NCBI GenBank assembly: GCA_044359885.1
Contig: JBIKLI010000012.1
Location: 1 to 30,658 of the forward strand
Direction of reading: 5' to 3'
Length of the DNA stretch: 30,658 bases
Source of the DNA: CAIOSQ01 sp044359885
GTDB lineage: Bacteria > Pseudomonadota > Alphaproteobacteria > CACIAM-22H2
Positions 15,107 to 22,111 of this stretch are shown here, one piece after another; the first letter of the stretch is position 1, and each line of letters starts with the position of its first letter. Under the pieces are notes generated by a model. That model saw nothing but the letters and a program-made list of their open reading frames with translations, had not been told where the DNA came from and searched no databases. The position numbers were made by a program, and so were the translations under genes.

Positions 15107-16777
15107 ATGGCCGAGCAGATCACAGGCGCGCGCTTCCTGGCCGAGGCCCTGCGCGGCCAGGGCGTCGATCATGTCTTCTTCGTCGATGCGATCCTTCGCC
15201 GCGCGCTGATCGAGTTCGAGGCGCTGGGGATCGTGCGCGTGATGGCGCATGCCGAGAAGGCGGCGGCCTACATGGCCGACGGCTATGCCCGCATCGGCGG
15301 CAGGCCCGGGATCTGCATGGCGCAGTCCGTGGGGGCGGCCAATCTTGGCGCCGGCCTGCAGGACCCGTTCCTGGCGCGCAGCCCGGTGATCGCGCTCACG
15401 GGACGCAAGACTTCCTTCTTCCAGCACCGCAACGCCTATCAGGAGATCGAGCACGGGCCGCCCTTCGCGGCGACGACCAAGTTCGCCGCGCGCGTCGACG
15501 AACCCGCCCAACTCGGCCCCCTGCTGGCGCAGGCTTTCCGTGAGGCGACGACAGGCTCGCCGCGGCCGGTGCATCTCGATCTGGCCGGGCTCCAGGGCGA
15601 AGCGATCGAAACCGCCCTTTTTCCAGCCCTCCCGGTGCCCGAGCCGCGCTTCGTCGTCGCGCCGGCCTTTCGCATCCTCCCGGACGCGGCCGACATCGCC
15701 GCCGCGGCCGCCGCGATCGATCGTGCCGAACGTCCGCTGATCGTCTGCGGCTGGGGGGCGGTGCAGGTCGGCGCGCAGGATGCGGTCCGAACGCTGGCCG
15801 AAGCGCTGGACGCTCCCGTCGCGACGTCGCTGGGCGGTCGCTCGATCCTGCCGACCGGCCATCGGCTGGCGCTGGGTGTCATCGGAACCTACTCGGCGCC
15901 CTACGCCAACCGGGTCGCGCGCGAGGCGGATCTGGTGATCTATCTGGGCAGCGGCGTCGGCGACCAGGTGACGCTCGACTGGACCCTGCACAGGCCCGGC
16001 ACGACGGCGATCCAGGCTGACATCGATCCGGCCGAACTGGGACGCAACCTGCCGGGTGGACATGTGATCCTTGCCGATCCCGGCCTGGCCGCCGCGGCGC
16101 TGGCGAACGCCGTCGCGCCTCGCGCAGCCACCGCATGGTCCCGCCATGCCGCCGCGGCACGAGCGGCCTGGCAGGACGAGATCGCACCGCTGCTTGCCAG
16201 CGACGACGCGCCGATCCGGCCGGAACGGCTCTGCGCCGAGCTGGGCCATGCGCTGCCCGACGACGCGATCCTGGTCAGCGACACCGGCTACTCGGCGGTC
16301 TGGTCCGGAACGCTGATCGATCTGCCCTCGCCGCGCCAGACCTACCTGCGCGCGGCGGGTTCGCTGGGCTGGAGCTTTCCCGCGGCGATCGGCGCCAAAT
16401 GCGCCGCACCGGACCGGCCAGTCGTCGTCTTCTGCGGCGACGGCGGTTTCCAGTATCATCTCGCGGAGCTGGAGACGGCGGTGCGCAAGCGGATCCCGGT
16501 CGCGGTGGTGATCAACGACAACGCCTCCTTCGCCCAGGGCCGGGCGGCGATCCGCCGCCTCTACGGCAACCGGCCCGGCGATCCCGACGACATCAACGCC
16601 TTCACGCGCGTCGATTTCGCCGCCGTGGCGCGCGCCTACGGCGCCGAAGGGATTCGCGTCGAGCGCCCGCAGGACCTCGCCCCCGCCCTGCGCGCTGCCA
16701 TCGGCGCTGCGAGCGTCACCGTCGTCGACGTCGTGACCGACCCGGTTCCCCGGGCGCCGGAGGCGTGGCGACCTTGA
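15107..16777 (+). CDS. Acetolactate synthase-like ThDP-dependent enzyme
   Basis: The 556-residue protein has the three-domain ThDP decarboxylase fold: an N-terminal PYR domain with catalytic Glu50 (HAEKAAAYMADGYAR), a central domain (about 190-335), and a C-terminal PP domain with the cofactor motif Gly444-Asp-Gly-Gly through VINDNAS (470s). It is family-level similar to acetolactate synthase, benzoylformate decarboxylase and related lyases. It lacks a regulatory small-subunit neighbour, so it is not an obvious IlvB. The position 16 bp after the IlvD-like gene implies sequential steps: dehydration to a 2-keto acid, then decarboxylation, cleavage or carboligation. Its 3' end overlaps the end of the Lrp-type gene by 62 bp on the opposite strand. 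Confidence 0.9.
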   Translation: MAEQITGARFLAEALRGQGVDHVFFVDAILRRALIEFEALGIVRVMAHAEKAAAYMADGYARIGGRPGICMAQSVGAANLGAGLQDPFLARSPVIALTGRKTSFFQHRNAYQEIEHGPPFAATTKFAARVDEPAQLGPLLAQAFREATTGSPRPVHLDLAGLQGEAIETALFPALPVPEPRFVVAPAFRILPDAADIAAAAAAIDRAERPLIVCGWGAVQVGAQDAVRTLAEALDAPVATSLGGRSILPTGHRLALGVIGTYSAPYANRVAREADLVIYLGSGVGDQVTLDWTLHRPGTTAIQADIDPAELGRNLPGGHVILADPGLAAAALANAVAPRAATAWSRHAAAARAAWQDEIAPLLASDDAPIRPERLCAELGHALPDDAILVSDTGYSAVWSGTLIDLPSPRQTYLRAAGSLGWSFPAAIGAKCAAPDRPVVVFCGDGGFQYHLAELETAVRKRIPVAVVINDNASFAQGRAAIRRLYGNRPGDPDDINAFTRVDFAAVARAYGAEGIRVERPQDLAPALRAAIGAASVTVVDVVTDPVPRAPEAWRP

Positions 16778-17258
16778 GCGCGGTGCCGACCCGTGCCAGT
16801 CCCAGCGGCAACGCCGTCGTCTCCTTGATCCGTTCCATCGAGAAGCTGGTGCTGACGTCGTAAAGCGGCACGGCGGCGATCAGTCGCTTGTAGAACGCAT
16901 CGAAGCCGGCGATGTCCGGCACGACGACCTTCAGCAGATAATCGACATTGCCGCTCAGCCGATGGATCTCCAGGATCTCCGGCATCGCCGCCGCGGCGCG
17001 GGCGAAGCGCTCGAGCCAGCCCGGCTCGTGCTGGCTGGTGCGGATGGCGACGAAGGCGACGGTCGCCAGCCCCAGCTTCGCGCCGTCGACCAGCGCCACG
17101 CGGCCACGGATCAGCCCCGCCTCTTCCAGGGCGCGCAGTCGCCGATGACAGGACGACAACGGCATGTCGAGCCGCCGCGCGAGCGCATTGACGGACAGGT
17201 CGCCGCGTTCCTGGAGCAGGGCGAGTATGCGCAGGGACAGGACATCGAGCGACATCAT
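16716..17258 (-). CDS. Lrp/AsnC-family transcription regulator
   Basis: The 180-residue protein has an N-terminal winged helix (about 3-50: LSLRILALLQERGDLSVNALARRL, then LSSCHRRLRALEEAGLI) and a C-terminal RAM ligand-binding domain (about 64-145, AFVAIRTSQHEPGWLERF and SGNVDYLLKVVVPDIAGFDAF). Such proteins form octamers and respond to amino acids. A short arginine-rich tail (GRSRRRRR) extends beyond the usual end and is encoded in the overlap with the ThDP gene. ATG 17258 follows GGAA at a normal distance; a TTG at 17276 is possible. It could govern the neighbouring dehydratase-ThDP or TRAP-dgdA genes, and self-regulation is usual for this family (inference). Confidence 0.92.
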   Translation of the reverse strand: MMSLDVLSLRILALLQERGDLSVNALARRLDMPLSSCHRRLRALEEAGLIRGRVALVDGAKLGLATVAFVAIRTSQHEPGWLERFARAAAAMPEILEIHRLSGNVDYLLKVVVPDIAGFDAFYKRLIAAVPLYDVSTSFSMERIKETTALPLGLARVGTALKVATPPAPGEPGRSRRRRR

Positions 17259-17393
17259 GGCATGTTCATTCCGCAAAAATTCGATCTATGTCTGTTTTCG
17301 TTTCGTTTGTATCTCCGAAAAGGATCGATCTGGAATGATCTTCCGGCGCCGGCGCCGCCATCATCGAGAAGCAGAGTTCGACGGGAGGCGCCG

Positions 17394-17651
17394 GTGAAGA
17401 AACTGTTCACGGAGCATCCGGCCACGGTCGGAGAGAGTTACACGCAGCACATGCGCTCGGCGCTTGGCTTCGCGGGTGCGATGTTCGCGGCGTCGCTGGC
17501 CTGCTTCGTCCACGCGATCCTGCCCTGGACCTTCAAGAGCACCGGCAGCAGAACCATCGTCCGCCTTCACGAGCGAATGGTCGCGCACCGCATGCGCGGC
17601 CCGATGGCTGCCTCGGACCTCGCCGAGCGAGTCGCGGTCAGCGGCGATTGA
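17394..17651 (+). CDS. Small DUF6356-family membrane protein
   Basis: The 85-residue protein begins at GTG 17394 directly after GGGAGG. It opens with KKLFTEHPATVGESYTQHM, has one long hydrophobic stretch (about residues 24-46, FAGAMFAASLACFVHAILPWTF), and then GSRTIVRLHERMVAHR. This pattern (LFxEHPxxVGExYxxH, then HAxLPxxFxxTGS) matches small Alphaproteobacteria-type proteins of DUF6356, whose function is unknown. It is divergent from the Lrp-type gene over 135 bp and convergent with the sulfate-permease gene. The frame is open upstream but only this start has a ribosome-binding site. Confidence 0.75.
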   Translation: MKKLFTEHPATVGESYTQHMRSALGFAGAMFAASLACFVHAILPWTFKSTGSRTIVRLHERMVAHRMRGPMAASDLAERVAVSGD

Positions 17652-17776
17652 GATCGCGCTCGGCCACGGCGACGGCCGCCCCGGAGTTTCGCACCTCACG
17701 GGATGCGAAAGGCGCGCCTGGCCGTCGATGGTCAACCGGAGCGGGCCGGTCACCGACAGGGCCTCGGCGCAGAAGA

Positions 17777-17794
17777 CCCCGAACGCCCCGAACG
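17777..17794. repeat. Two tandem 9-bp units
   Basis: CCCCGAACG occurs twice head to tail in the 170-bp gap between the DUF6356 gene and the SulP gene. The rest of this gap shows no recognisable gene or terminator. A duplicated unit of this size is probably replication slippage. Confidence 0.4.
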
Positions 17795-17821
17795 CTTCCG
17801 CGCCCGCGGCAGATGTTCCCG

Positions 17822-19537
17822 TCACGAACGCGGGGCCAGCGTCGCGATGGCCTCGTAATGCGACAGGAAGATCCGGCCGCGGAAATGCCGCAGGAAATCC
17901 GAACGGTGCAGCCCATCCATGACCGGCCCCTTCACCTCCGAAAGGTGGAAGCCGATCCCGGCCGACGCCAGCCGCGCGGCGATCGCCTCCAGGCTCTCCA
18001 GAGCGCTGGTGTCGATCATGTTCACGGCCGAACACATCAGCACGACGTGACGCAACCCGGGACGAGACGCCGCCTCGGCGAGGATGCGGTCCTCCAGGAA
18101 CCGCGCGTTGGCGAAATAAAGGCTTTCGTCGACGCGGATCGACAGCAGATCGGGGGTCGCGATCACGGCGTGGCGTTCGACGTTGCGGAAATGCTGGGTC
18201 CCCGGGACCAGCCCCACGATCGCCACATGCGGAACGCTGGTGCGTCGCAGGAACAGCGCGAGCGACAGCGCCACGCCGGCGAGGATCCCCGTCTCGACAC
18301 CGGCCGCCAGGACAAGCACCACGGTCGTCGCCATGGCCGCGAAATCGGCCTTCGAATAGACGAAGGTCCGGCGCATCGCGGCAAGATCGATCAGCGACAG
18401 CACTGCGACCACGATGGTCGCCGCCAGCACCGCCTGCGGCAGCAGACGGAACAGCGGCGCCAGGAAAAGCGCGGCAAGCAGGATTCCGAGCGCCGCGAAA
18501 GCGCCGGCCAGCGGCGTCGCCGCACCGGCATCGGCATTGACCACCGATCGCGCGAAGCCGCCGGTCACCGGATAGCCGCCGGAGACCGCGGACGCGATGT
18601 TGGACGCGCCCAGCCCCACCAGTTCCTGGTTGGGCAGGATGCGCTGGCGCCGCTTCGCCGCAAGGGTCTGTCCCACCGAGACGGATTCGACGAAGCCGAC
18701 GAGGCTGATGAGCACCGCGGCCGGGAGCAGGTCCCGCCACAGGGCCGCGTCGAAGGCCGGCATCGCGAAGGGCGGCAGCCCGGCCGGAACCTCGCCGACC
18801 AGCCTGACCCCGCGTGCACCAAGGTCGAACAGCGCCACGGCCCCGATCGACGCCGCGATCGCGGCCAGCGGTCCGGCCCTGGCGGCGAGGCTGGCTCGAC
18901 GCACGCCGAGGCCCGCGCGTCGCAGCACCGGTTCCAGCCCACGCCGCGACCAGAACAGGAACGCTGTCGCCGGCACGCCGACGGCAAGGGTCGCGGGATC
19001 GGCGTTGCCGGCGCCATGCCACAACGCCGGCAAGATTCGCGTCAGCGTGTCGCCGTCGGCACGGATGCCCAGAAGATGCTTCACCTGTCCGGCGGCGATC
19101 AGGATGCCGGACGCCGTGATGAAGCCGGAGATCACGGGGTGGCTCAGGAAATTTGCCAGGAAGCCGAGCCGCAACGCCGCCATCGCCAGCAGCACGAGCC
19201 CCGAGAGCAGCGACAAGACCGCCGCTGCAGCGACATAGGCCGCCGTTCCCGGCGCTGCGACCGGCGCAAGCGCGGAGGCGGTCATCAGCGAGACGACCGC
19301 CACGGGGCCGACCGCCAGCGCATGGCTGGTCCCGAAGGCGGCGTAGGCGACAAGCGGCAGGATCGAGGCGTAAAGGCCGGCCTGCGGCGGCAGCCCCGCA
19401 AGCATCGCATAGGCCAGGCTCTGCGGCACGAGCATGATCGTCACGATGCAGGCGGCGAAGACGTCGCTGGATGCCTCGGCGCGCGTGTAGCGCGTCGCCC
19501 AACCCAGGATCGGGATCCAGGCCGCCATCCGCGACAT
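17822..19537 (-). CDS. SulP-family anion transporter with STAS domain
   Basis: The 571-residue inner-membrane protein starts with the Sulfate_transp signature LVPQSLAYAMLAGLPPQAGLYASILP. It has about 10-14 hydrophobic helices and the second signature VSVGQTLAAKRRQRILPNQELVGLG. A cytoplasmic STAS domain (about 457-565) includes MCSAVNMIDTSALESLEAI. SulP proteins move sulfate, sulfite, bicarbonate or dicarboxylates. Here the gene follows a persulfide-dioxygenase-like gene closely, so transport of sulfite, sulfate or thiosulfate is most likely. The start is ATG 19537 (a GTG at 19552 is possible; neither has a strong ribosome site), and translation may be coupled to the upstream stop at 19571. 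Confidence 0.93.
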   Translation of the reverse strand: MSRMAAWIPILGWATRYTRAEASSDVFAACIVTIMLVPQSLAYAMLAGLPPQAGLYASILPLVAYAAFGTSHALAVGPVAVVSLMTASALAPVAAPGTAAYVAAAAVLSLLSGLVLLAMAALRLGFLANFLSHPVISGFITASGILIAAGQVKHLLGIRADGDTLTRILPALWHGAGNADPATLAVGVPATAFLFWSRRGLEPVLRRAGLGVRRASLAARAGPLAAIAASIGAVALFDLGARGVRLVGEVPAGLPPFAMPAFDAALWRDLLPAAVLISLVGFVESVSVGQTLAAKRRQRILPNQELVGLGASNIASAVSGGYPVTGGFARSVVNADAGAATPLAGAFAALGILLAALFLAPLFRLLPQAVLAATIVVAVLSLIDLAAMRRTFVYSKADFAAMATTVVLVLAAGVETGILAGVALSLALFLRRTSVPHVAIVGLVPGTQHFRNVERHAVIATPDLLSIRVDESLYFANARFLEDRILAEAASRPGLRHVVLMCSAVNMIDTSALESLEAIAARLASAGIGFHLSEVKGPVMDGLHRSDFLRHFRGRIFLSHYEAIATLAPRS

Positions 19538-19570
19538 GGGATCAGGCCGCACGGTCGGCGCGCAACCGGC

Positions 19571-20458
19571 TCACAGGGCGTCGATCGGCAGCTTCAGGAA
19601 ACGCCGGCCATCGGCGTCTGGCGGCGGCAGCTCGCCCGCGCGCATGTTGACCTGCAGCGACGGCAGGATCAGGCGCGGCATCCCGAGCGTGCGGTCGCGC
19701 GCCTCGCGCATGGTCACGAAATCGTTCTCCGCGACGCCGTCGCGGACATGGATGTTGTCTCGCCTCTCCTCCGCGACGCTGCTCTCCCAGCGGATCGGCC
19801 GGCCGCCGGGACCGTAGTCGTGGCACATGAACAGACGCGTCGACGGCGGCAGGTCGAGAATCCGGCGCATCGAGCGGAACAGCGTCCGCGCGTCGCCCCC
19901 CGGAAAGTCGGCGCGCGCCGAACCGCCGTCGGGCATGAACAGCGTGTCGCCGACGAAGGCGGCGTCGCCGATGAGATGGGTCATGCAGGCCGGCGTGTGG
20001 CCGGGCGTGTGCAGCGCCACCGCCCGCAGCCCGCCGATCGCATAGATATCCCCGTCGGCGAAGAGCCGGTCGAACTGGCTGCCGTCGCGCCGGAAGGACG
20101 GGCCCTCCGCGAAGATGCGGCCGAAGACCTCCTGGACGACGGCGATGCGGTCGCCGATCGCGATTCTGCCCCCCAGCGTTGCCTTGATGTAGGGCGCGGC
20201 GGAGAGATGGTCGGCATGGACATGGGTCTCGACGATCCATTGAAGCGTCCGGCGTCGGCCACGGACATGCGCGACGATCGCGTCCGCGCCGGCGAAGGAA
20301 ATCCGGCCGGCGGCATAGTCGAGATCCATCACCGGATCGATCACCGCGCAGGCGTCGGATCCAGGATCCTCGACCACATAGCTGATCGTGTTGGTCGCGG
20401 CGTCGAAGAACGCGAAGACGTCCGGTCGCTGCATGACGGACGGATCGGCGGCGCTCAT
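19571..20458 (-). CDS. Metallo-beta-lactamase-fold persulfide dioxygenase-like hydrolase (Blh/ETHE1 type)
   Basis: The 295-residue protein carries the metal motif His79-Val-His81-Ala-Asp83-His84 (ETHVHADHL), then His154 (TPGHTPACM), Asp171 (VGDTLF) and His213 (MCHDYGPGG). Spacing and the motifs SYVVEDPGS, VIDPVMDLD and MPDGGSARADFPGG match the ETHE1/Blh group. The mononuclear-iron enzymes of this group oxidise glutathione persulfide to sulfite. ATG 20458 is preceded by GAGGAG. The neighbours are a DUF2892 protein upstream and SulP downstream, the sulfide-response company known for Blh genes. I infer that it removes persulfide, with sulfite or sulfate leaving through the downstream SulP. Confidence 0.93.
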   Translation of the reverse strand: MSAADPSVMQRPDVFAFFDAATNTISYVVEDPGSDACAVIDPVMDLDYAAGRISFAGADAIVAHVRGRRRTLQWIVETHVHADHLSAAPYIKATLGGRIAIGDRIAVVQEVFGRIFAEGPSFRRDGSQFDRLFADGDIYAIGGLRAVALHTPGHTPACMTHLIGDAAFVGDTLFMPDGGSARADFPGGDARTLFRSMRRILDLPPSTRLFMCHDYGPGGRPIRWESSVAEERRDNIHVRDGVAENDFVTMREARDRTLGMPRLILPSLQVNMRAGELPPPDADGRRFLKLPIDAL

Positions 20459-20487
20459 GTGACGCTCCTCGATCGCGGCTGCGTCGA

Positions 20488-20703
20488 TCAGAACCGGCCG
20501 GTCCCGCAAATGCCGATGCCGTGCAGCCGGTAGGCGGGACGGAAGCCGGACAGGGCCGTCGCGATCATGACGAACCCAGTCGCGGGTGCGACATGCCGCC
20601 ACCCGCCGAGAACCGAGAGAATGCCGCTGGACGCGTAAATGGCGAGAAGACCGATGCCCGCGGCGAGACGCGACAGCCGGTCGAGATTGCCGATATTGGT
20701 CAT
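20488..20703 (-). CDS. DUF2892 (YgaP-like) small inner-membrane protein
   Basis: The 71-residue protein opens MTNIGNLDRLSRLAAGIGLL and contains two hydrophobic stretches separated by a short loop (GGWRHVAPATG). It ends with FRPAYRLHGIGICG. This is the DUF2892 pattern, also found as the membrane part of rhodanese YgaP, and such proteins are common in sulfide-responsive operons. The ATG at 20703 follows AAAGGGG. It is the first gene of the operon, 29 bp upstream of the metallo-hydrolase gene. Its two cysteines are not in a rhodanese active site, so it has no catalytic domain of its own. Confidence 0.88.
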   Translation of the reverse strand: MTNIGNLDRLSRLAAGIGLLAIYASSGILSVLGGWRHVAPATGFVMIATALSGFRPAYRLHGIGICGTGRF

Positions 20704-20733
20704 CGCGCAGCCACCCCTTTAATCGCCGACTTT

Positions 20734-20763
20734 ACTATATATTCGTATGTTCGAATATGTCAA
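20734..20763 (-). promoter_or_regulatory. Strong sigma70 promoter of the persulfide operon
   Basis: On the minus strand TTGACA (20758-20763) and TATAGT (20734-20739) are 18 bases apart, matching the consensus at all six and five of six positions. Transcription would begin about 25 bases before the DUF2892 start. The AT-rich stretch stands out sharply from its GC-rich surroundings. Confidence 0.75.
20739..20758. promoter_or_regulatory. Palindromic operator inside the promoter spacer
   Basis: ATATTCG (20739-20745) and CGAATAT (20752-20758) are exact reverse complements around a six-base centre, and together they fill the space between -35 and -10. A bound repressor would exclude RNA polymerase. 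A sulfide-sensing ArsR-type repressor such as BigR/SqrR is the expected ligand, judging from the operon content. No such gene is in the window. Confidence 0.65.
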
Positions 20764-20835
20764 GCTTTATGACGGCGCGCCGGCGCTCGGCACCACTTGC
20801 GTCCCGCCGCCCGGCCGGGGCAAAGGTCGAGGATC

Positions 20836-22002
20836 GTGACCGGTCTCGATCCCCTCCCCGCCGGCCTGCTGCCGCCCGCCATCCGCGCCCGCTTCGTCGA
20901 TGGCGTGAACGGTCTCAGGATCCATCTGCTCGAGGCCGGCCACGAGACGCCCGGGCGCCCCCTGCTGCTTCTCCTGCACGGATTTCCGGAACTCGCCTAT
21001 AGCTGGCGGCGCGTCATGGCGCCGCTGGCGTCGGCCGGCTTCCATGTCGTCGCCCCGGACCAGCGCGGCTACGGCCGCACGACCGGATGGAGCGCCGACT
21101 ACGACCAGGATCTGCGACCATTCTCGCTTCTGCGCCTGGCCGCCGACGCCGTCGCCCTCGTCCACGCTCTCGGCCACGCCCGGGCACACGCGATCGTCGG
21201 TCATGATTTCGGTTCGCCGGTCGCGGCCTGGGCCGCCCTGACGCGGCCGGACATCTTCCGCGCCGTCGTCATGATGAGCGCGCCTTTCGGCGGGGCGCCG
21301 CGCACGGCGCCGCCGGCCAACGGACCAGCGCCACGATCCTGGCTGGCCGGGCCGCCGGAGGCGCTCGCACGCGGGCTCGCCATCCTTCCCCGCCCGCGCA
21401 AGCACTATCAGTGGTACTACGCGACACGCGAAGCCGATGGCGACATGCGGCACGCCCCGCAGGGTCTGCATGCCTTCCTGCGCGCCTATTTCCATCACAA
21501 GAGCGCCGACTGGGACGGCAACGCGCCGTTGCGACTGCGCGACGATTCACCCGAGCAACTTGCCCGGATGCCGACCTACTACATCATGGATCTGGCCCGC
21601 ACGATGCCAGAGACCGTTGCGCCCTTCATGCCGGCACCGGAGACGGCGCGCGCCTGCACGTGGCTGACCGAGGCCGAACTCGGCGTGTATGCAGGCGAAT
21701 TCGCCCGCACCGGCTTCCAGGGCGGACTCAACTGGTACCGTACGCGCTTCGAGCCGTCGATCGCCGCCGATTTCGTCCTGCATGCGGGGCGCCGCATCGA
21801 CGTACCGGCACTGTTCGTCGCCGGACGCAGCGACTGGGGTATCCACCAGGTTCCCGGCGCGCTCGACGCGATGGGCATTTCGGCCTGTTCCCGGCTGCTC
21901 GGCTGCCAACTGGTCCAGGGCGCCGGCCATTGGGTGATGCAGGAGCAACCGGCGGTCGTGGTCCGCCATCTGCTCGACTTCCTCCAGCCCCCCCGAGATT
22001 GA
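20836..22002 (+). CDS. Epoxide hydrolase-like alpha/beta hydrolase
   Basis: The 388-residue alpha/beta hydrolase has the oxyanion motif HGFPE (48-52), DQRGYGRT (75-82), and nucleophile Asp124 in AIVGHDFGSPVA, as in epoxide hydrolases and haloalkane dehalogenases. It also has a helical lid (about 150-290) and the late catalytic His365 (GAGHWVMQEQP). An Asp nucleophile rather than Ser is the main evidence for epoxide or related C-X bond hydrolysis. The start is GTG 20836 behind AAAGG. It is divergent from the persulfide operon over 132 bp and may share that regulatory region. The substrate is unknown. Confidence 0.88.
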   Translation: MTGLDPLPAGLLPPAIRARFVDGVNGLRIHLLEAGHETPGRPLLLLLHGFPELAYSWRRVMAPLASAGFHVVAPDQRGYGRTTGWSADYDQDLRPFSLLRLAADAVALVHALGHARAHAIVGHDFGSPVAAWAALTRPDIFRAVVMMSAPFGGAPRTAPPANGPAPRSWLAGPPEALARGLAILPRPRKHYQWYYATREADGDMRHAPQGLHAFLRAYFHHKSADWDGNAPLRLRDDSPEQLARMPTYYIMDLARTMPETVAPFMPAPETARACTWLTEAELGVYAGEFARTGFQGGLNWYRTRFEPSIAADFVLHAGRRIDVPALFVAGRSDWGIHQVPGALDAMGISACSRLLGCQLVQGAGHWVMQEQPAVVVRHLLDFLQPPRD

Positions 22003-22008
22003 ACGGCG

Positions 22009-22025
22009 CGGTGCGAGCGGCACCG
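22009..22025 (+). terminator. Hairpin just past the hydrolase gene
   Basis: CGGTGC (22009-22014) and GCACCG (22020-22025) pair over a 5-base loop, starting 7 bp after the hydrolase stop. No T-run follows, so this is at best a weak terminator. Confidence 0.35.
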
Positions 22026-22037
22026 TCAGCGCTTCCC

Positions 22038-22086
22038 GATCGCCGCCCGCAGCGACTGCACTCCGCCCGGGGAAGTCGCGGCGATC
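22038..22086. repeat. 9-bp inverted repeat before the nucleotidase pseudogene
   Basis: GATCGCCGC (22038-22046) and GCGGCGATC (22078-22086) are perfect reverse complements. An overlapping inner pair GCGACT/AGTCGC (22052-22057 and 22074-22079) would give a competing hairpin. It may have been a regulator of the gene that has since decayed. Confidence 0.35.
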
Positions 22087-22111
22087 AGGCCAGGCGAGTG
22101 AAATCCTGTCG

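Noticed and set aside
13075..15123. 682-residue open frame on the minus strand
   Set aside because: Shadow of the dehydratase gene; its His/Asp/Arg-rich content has no family resemblance.
17648..20533. 961-residue open frame on the plus strand
   Set aside because: It is antisense to the SulP and metallo-hydrolase genes, composed mostly of Arg, Gly, His and Asp as expected for a shadow frame in GC-rich DNA, and has no domain.
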